From Dugong dugon (lineage: Eukaryota > Chordata > Mammalia > Sirenia > Dugongidae): 64,000 bases of DNA. The translations under genes were made by a program, and so were the position numbers. A model generated the notes under the pieces. That model was not told the DNA's origin. It searched no databases and saw nothing but the letters and a program-made list of their open reading frames with translations. The stretch lies in NCBI GenBank assembly GCA_030035585.1, contig CM057462.1, forward strand, positions 111,843,234 to 111,907,233. Direction: 5' to 3'. Below, in pieces: positions 58,711-64,000 of this stretch. The first letter of the stretch is position 1; each line of letters opens with the position of its first letter.

Positions 58711-58842
58711 GGAGAGCAGTGGTTCTTAATCCTGACTGCACATTCAAATGATCTGGGATATTTTAAAAATGAAATAATCTAGGCATAATGCCTGTGTCTG
58801 TCTATTGTAATGTGCAATCAAGGCTGAGAAACAATGTTGCCA
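58711..58842. mobile_element. MER5-like hAT (Charlie) MITE
   Basis: The left end 'agcagtggttcttaatcctg' with 'actgcacattcaaatgatct' and the right end 'taatgtgcaatcaaggctga' with 'gaaacaatgttg' are inverted repeats typical of MER5-type non-autonomous hAT elements. About 130 bp. Confidence 0.8.
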
Positions 58843-59990
58843 AGCTAATTTCTTCACTGGACATGGGTTTGGACTAATTTATAATTAGTCTTCCCATAAT
58901 AAGATGATGCTGATATTATTGCACACAAGGTATATTCCTATTTGCAACCTCTTTGCTTTACTTTTTGCCCTCATTCTGTATATGGATGTTAGAGTAATTC
59001 CAGAACTATCTTTTGCTTGAAAAAATGTAGACCTATGGCAAAATAGAGTTTTTGTAACCTTAGATTTTCATCCATGTCCACTTAAAACCAAGAATTTAAA
59101 AGGTTGATTTGTTTTATTAGTCTCTTGACTATGAAAGAGTTTTGTAGGACATCATATTTTTCTGAAATAATTACTATGAATAAGTTCTTTCAATTCATTC
59201 TTAAATTAAGAAATTTAGAATCATGGCATTCGGAATGTATACCCAAGATTGAATACTGAAATGTGCTATATGCATTACTTAAGATCCAATCAGCTTATTG
59301 TTGGGAACAATTTCATTCACGTTTTAAATTTTCATTTTTTTTGCTGCATTTCAGTACCATAAATTGTATTTTTCATTCAGTGACTGTCCTATCAAACCTA
59401 ATACATATTTGTAAATCTTAATCCAAACTCAGTGGGTATGGATCCATACAAGCTTAAACTGCAATTTCGCACAACTGTAGTTTAAAATTACAAATCATGA
59501 ATGCATTTAATGTGCTATGCTGTCTGTAAAGTTGCTTAGAGAGTTTCGTGTATAAGAGGTGGCACAAGATACTATTGGGCAAGGAGAAAACATCCACTAT
59601 CCTTCTGCTACTCACTAATAATTACTCTTAATTCCACTTTCCTATATTCTCCAGCATGTCATCATTCTCTCCTAAAGATATATTCCCTTCATCTTCTCAT
59701 ATTTATGCTCCAAATAAAAAATATGAATATTCTAAACATGTACGACTCATAGAGAGGTTGACCTCTAAAAAATTCAGGGATAGAATATGTCATTTAAATG
59801 TAGGGCCATTTTGGTATCAATCAGAGTTCACTGGTACATTCATCAGCATAAAAGATCACTAATGTAGTTCTTGCTGAGCAGACATCATTTATTCCAGAAG
59901 GACCACTCAGTATGTAAAATCATTTCCTCTAGTGAAGAAAACGTTTCTCTACATTTGATTCCTTTTTATCTTCGGTATCAATCATCTCTA
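58843..59990. other. Unique stretch; candidate conserved non-coding DNA
   Basis: No repeat recognised over about 1.1 kb. 59,220-59,580 in particular contains CCAAT-like 'atccaatcagcttattg', SOX-like 'gggaacaatttcattcac' and homeobox-like 'catgaatgcatttaatgtg'. The frame at 59656-59862 has no domain. Confidence 0.4.
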
Positions 59991-60535
59991 AAATTACCTG
60001 GCTCTCCTCTCTTTTGTCATTCAAAGCAGAAGTCCTTCCTAAAACACAGACTGTATCATGTTATCCCACCTAAAAAATTACAAAGGACCTGCATTGCATA
60101 CAGAGGGCAAAATGACTCCCTGAAGTGACCTTCAAATTACAGTTTCGTCACATTTAGGTCATTCCTCCATGTACCCTGTCTTCTTGCTTTCCTATCAGTT
60201 GCGTCCCCATCTCTGTGCTTATATTCAGGATTTTCAATCACCCTCAAGTGTACTTTTGTTCCTTTTCTACTATTTTATTAAAGCTCCTCTCAGATACTCC
60301 TGTTTTGGAACTACAAGCTTCTCTGATCCCTCCAGTGAGAAATTTGCTTCTTTCGCTTACCCCCCACATGTTACTTATGCAGCTCCTGCATATTCCATTT
60401 GACTTACCTTGTGGAAAGCTAATTACATTTTCATCTCCCAAGTACAATTTAAAATTCTTGAGGACAGGGATCCCATCCTGTTTATCTTTGTATTCACATG
60501 ACCTAGCACAAAGTTCTGTTTAAAAATGATGCTCA
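59991..60535 (+). mobile_element. L2 LINE 3' region (old)
   Basis: 'gaagtccttcctaaaacaca', 'aattacaaaggacctgcatt', 'ggtcattcctccatgtaccc', 'ttgaggacagggatcccatc' and 'gacctagcacaaagttctgt' are L2 3' landmarks in order over more than 500 bp. Overlapping frames here (60169-60402, 60215-60523) lack domains. Confidence 0.72.
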
Positions 60536-61141
60536 AAATATGTGCATTGAAAAACGAATTAAACAAGTAAAAGATTATTCTCCTTGCAGCCTTTTGGAAG
60601 GCTACGGTTTGTTTGAAACTGATTTGCTAAATGAAAGCCTACAAATACCTCATCGACAACAATTTGTGGCAAGTGAACATGTTATTCTCATTATATTGTC
60701 TAGATTCTGCAGCACGTTGCATGATTTGTGGTTCTTCAAATACTCAATTATTCTGAGTTTTTAAGATCTTGCTAGGAAATGTTAGAAAGGGGTTTTATTT
60801 TTCTTTAATATGATACTTTCTGAAAATGGTGCTTGAAACATTTTCAAGCTTAAATGTCTTGTTTTTGTAGAATTATTTTGATCTAATAGATATGACAGGT
60901 AAGCAGTACGGACATGGACAATTTTGCCAATTTTAACAGAAAATATTATAAAACAGTAGGAGAAAATTCTTATTTGATCTTATTCTTTAAGTTATCAGAT
61001 TGAAATGGACACGTCTCATAAAGAAATGTTATAATTCTATTCTGCAGGCATCAGAGTGGCAAAGAAGCAGAATCAATTGAAGTGCATAACTTTGCCCAGC
61101 ATATACGAGTGTTGCTTCTTATGGCAGATAAGTAGGTATTT
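60536..61141. other. Unique stretch
   Basis: No gene or confident repeat. The 74-codon frame at 60540-60764 has no domain. Confidence 0.5.
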
Positions 61142-61346
61142 AGGAGCCCTGGTGATGCTGTCGTTAAAGTGCTCCACTGCTAACCCGGAAGGTTGGCTTT
61201 TCGAACCCACCAGCAGCTCCGACAGAGAAAGATGTGGCAGTCTGCTTCCGAAAGGATTCATAGCCTTGGAAACCCTATTGGAAAGTTCTACTCTGTCCTA
61301 TAGGGCCACTATGAGTTAGAATCAATTCGAAGGCAATGGGTTTTTA
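61142..61346 (+). mobile_element. AfroSINE, full-length
   Basis: Head 'aggagccctggtgatgctgt' with 'gcttttcgaacccacc' as B-box region, insert 'gagaaagatgtggcagtctg', body 'ttctactctgtcctataggg', tail 'gaatcaattcgaaggcaatg'. Same subtype as 29,271-29,463. Frames in both directions here are SINE by-products. Confidence 0.93.
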
Positions 61347-64000
61347 TGGATATTTGATTAGTAATCCTAATATTTCAATTCTAATCCTATTTCTTGTGAA
61401 TAATTTCAAATCACAAAAATGTTTTGTTTTTCCTTAATATAAATTGGTGGAAAAGTATTAGCATTTCAAAAGTATCCACTATGCACCGGATTCTGCCAGG
61501 GAAACTATAAACATTATCATCTCGAAGCTGATCTTGAATTAGATTTGTAGATCGAAGAATAACACTTATAATTTTCTGTTTTCAAACTTTTGAAATATTT
61601 TTAGGCCCCATTTTGTCCGGTAGGCAATACAACCGGCCCAAAAAGACTACATTAAGTAAAAAAACCCTGTGGCTGGTGTTAGAAGCAGGAGGTAAAGAAC
61701 AAGAGAAATATGATCCAAACTGAAAACTGGTAAAAGTGGTAAGCTGATGAAAATGTATGAATAGGTGACAGGCTATATCTTTTTATTCTTCTTCCTCAAT
61801 CTTCAGTGTGGTTATTTCAAATAAGAAGATAAAAAGATTTATAAATGTCAAGTGTTTATGGATTGACTATTTGAGGCTTTGCATGTAGTCCTAGGGCTGC
61901 ATTAAACTCTACTGAGTTATATTTCACAAAAAATCTATCAGGATACAACAATATGAGGAGCCCCAATAGTAAGGAAATTGCTACAATGGCCTACTTCAGG
62001 GAAATAAACTACATTCCTGAATGAACTCTTTAGTACTTTAGTACTTATTATCAAGAAATTTCCAATGATTACAGATAATTATTTGATTAGACTTTGAATT
62101 AGCCTTGCCAAATGTGTTTTTTAAGGGAAAATTGGTGTCTGAAAATAGCCCAGATTCAGTATTCTCTTTTAAATGGATGAATTGGTACAAGGGCACAATA
62201 AAACACAACTTAAAGCAATGCGAAATATAAGTACTGGCTGCAGTAAATAAACCAAGTTGTTATATGACAATCAAAATAAAATACCATTAAGACTGAAAAT
62301 AATATAAACTTTATAAATGTATATTAGCTGGCATAGGGAAATGCTGAATTTGCATATGTCTTTAGTTATCTCTTACCAATATATGTCTACTTATATTTTG
62401 ATCTCTTTAGAGGATGCTTGATATTATAATATGCAATTATTTAAAAACTTAAGCAATGTGCAAAAAAATTATGTCCTCGTTTGTTCCACTTTGAAAGCAT
62501 TGCTAACTGCCATAAGAATACTGCCATATTACAAGGCATATGCACCACTGGGGAGAAGAAAATCAGGTTACTCAGAGTTCTTGGTTGTAAGTAATATAAC
62601 CTAACTTTAGCTATTTTAACCTGAAAGTAGTTTTTATACCTGGGCTCACAAAATTGAAATAAACGGTAATAAAACATGATCCACCAGCCATTTCTGCCAA
62701 GCAAGTAATCTAACCAGGATGCTGCCATGTTGCTGGGTACCATCCCATCCCTTGATCTCTGCATCACTCACTCAAGATTTATAGTCTCAAGTGAAAGAGT
62801 CCAGGTGACTGTGCAGAGGTCATTAGCATGTCCATGAGCTTTCAGAAGATGGGATCAGGGGAAATTTGATCTTTCTGCTTCCAACATGGGAGGCAGAGAA
62901 CTGCCTTCCACAAAAGTAGAGCAGTGAGAATTCACCAAAGTAGAAACCAAGATTATAAATGCCAGCATTAAATCCCTTTGGAAACATTTAAATAATGTGG
63001 AGTTGATATAAAGACAACTACAGGACTAGAGAGAAAAGGGATCCCTGGCGGAGAAACTACAGTGATAGAAAAAAGATTCACATTGTAACAAAATAGACAA
63101 TAGCTTGATTTTAAACGGAAAGTTCTGGGGACTGGTGCAAGGGGGAGGAGGTGCTGCTAAGAAATTAATCAAATGAAGGCTGGTATAAGATATATGAGCT
63201 GCTACATACTGGCATAAAAGTTGAAATTATGAGTGCTGACAGGAAAATTTAGAGGAAGTTAAATCAAAAGCATGAATTCTATGAGTACATTTGCTTTCTG
63301 ATGATAAGTAGATGAGAAAGTAAATGAGAAAAAGACAGCGTATAGTGTTTGCTATTATTGCTTACATCTGTAATGACAGTGTTAGTACTCTGACAATCTC
63401 TAATACCATCAAGTCGTTTGAAAAAATCGTATGGAGGGTGATTTGTATTATTATCGACAATATGAGAGTATACTGGTTCTTGAGGTTTTAATTTTGAAGG
63501 CGACTTTGACTGCACTCAGCCTTCATTTCTCAATGCTTCCAAATGCTTTGTTCATGTCTCCGTTATAAACCATTAAATTATTTCAGAGCTGTTAGATACC
63601 CATCTCTCTGCTAACTTGTAAATTTTTGATGATGAAGAATTAAACTTACACAGTTTGATAACACAGCATCTAGCACAGTGCCTGGGAGTTAGAAGGGCAT
63701 ACAATAGATGTTAGGTGAATTAGTACACACATAGATGAGGAGAAGGGAAATGAACACCCTCTGATTCCACATGTCACCAGTTCCTAGTCTAAAATGTCTG
63801 ACACATTCTGACTGAGATAATGAAGTTTGCAAGTAGAGAAGATTAACAAATAATCCAGGCTTAATTTTTTATTAATCCTATTAATTCTGTTCAACAAACA
63901 ACTATTGTGCTTGTTGTATGCCAGGTACTGTGTCAAATACTAGGAATACACAAATTGAGAAGACCTGTTCCTTCCCTTAAGGTGCCTACAATCTAATTGA
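61347..64000. other. Mostly unique AT-rich sequence to window end
   Basis: No gene found. The frames at 62441-62767 (minus) and 63279-63515 (minus) have no recognisable domain or splice context. At about 63,660-63,720 ('agcacagtgcctgggagtta') and 63,885-64,000 ('tatgccaggtactgtgtcaa') there are old L2/MIR-like pieces; the last runs off the window end. Confidence 0.5.

Noticed and set aside
62441-62767. 108-codon minus-strand frame
   Set aside because: No recognisable domain, AT-rich composition, no splice or promoter context, and no neighbouring exon.

Overview
The window looks like intergenic or deep intronic DNA of a placental mammal, almost certainly an afrotherian and most likely an elephant or close relative (Paenungulata). 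The evidence is dense, mutually homologous copies of two lineage-diagnostic repeats: AfroSINEs, with the tail motif ctatgagtcggaatcgact, and an RTE-clade LINE of the kind known from elephant (RTE1-like). Older mammal-wide repeats (MIR, L2, MER5-like hAT, MLT1/MaLR LTRs, L1) lie underneath. A manatee or hyrax source cannot be excluded from sequence alone. I found no convincing protein-coding exon, functional RNA gene, CpG island, CRISPR array or bacterial-type feature. The longest open frames are short and either belong to retrotransposon remnants or look like chance.

Layout. 1-9 kb: L1 and L2 debris, LTR-like elements, a small TIR DNA transposon, an MLT1 LTR, then an L1 fragment between two RTE pieces and a 1.9-kb RTE copy. 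9-18 kb: mostly unique AT-rich DNA with a short L1 3' end in an 18-bp target-site duplication (TSD), L2, MIR and an MLT1-like LTR. 18-21 kb: a 1.45-kb RTE copy followed by an AfroSINE and an opposed RTE tail. 23-32 kb: several AfroSINEs (one very young), an LTR-like element, three consecutive A-tailed LINE ends, a short RTE piece, L1 pieces and a MaLR LTR. 33-34 kb: a minus-strand RTE copy. 35-46 kb: LTRs, SINEs, a long unique stretch, a tRNA-Gly-headed SINE and a MaLR LTR split by an AfroSINE. 46-54 kb: ancient repeats, unique DNA with candidate conserved non-coding segments, and a palindromic MITE-like element. 54.6-57.8 kb: a nearly full-length but dead RTE element. 58-64 kb: MIR, MER5-like, L2, one AfroSINE and unique sequence.

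Functionally this is a record of a LINE-SINE partnership. RTE supplies an apurinic endonuclease and a reverse transcriptase. AfroSINEs carry tRNA-like pol III heads and tails matching the RTE 3' end, so RTE machinery probably mobilised them. The most informative element is the SINE at 42386-42714: its head is recognisably tRNA-Gly, and its body matches both the 5' leader and the 3' tail of the RTE copy at 54.6-57.8 kb, as if it were an internally deleted RTE captured by a tRNA. No active system is present; every RTE copy here has stops, frameshifts or truncations. Family names come from recognition without database search, and repeat ends are approximate (about 5-20 bp) unless a TSD is stated.
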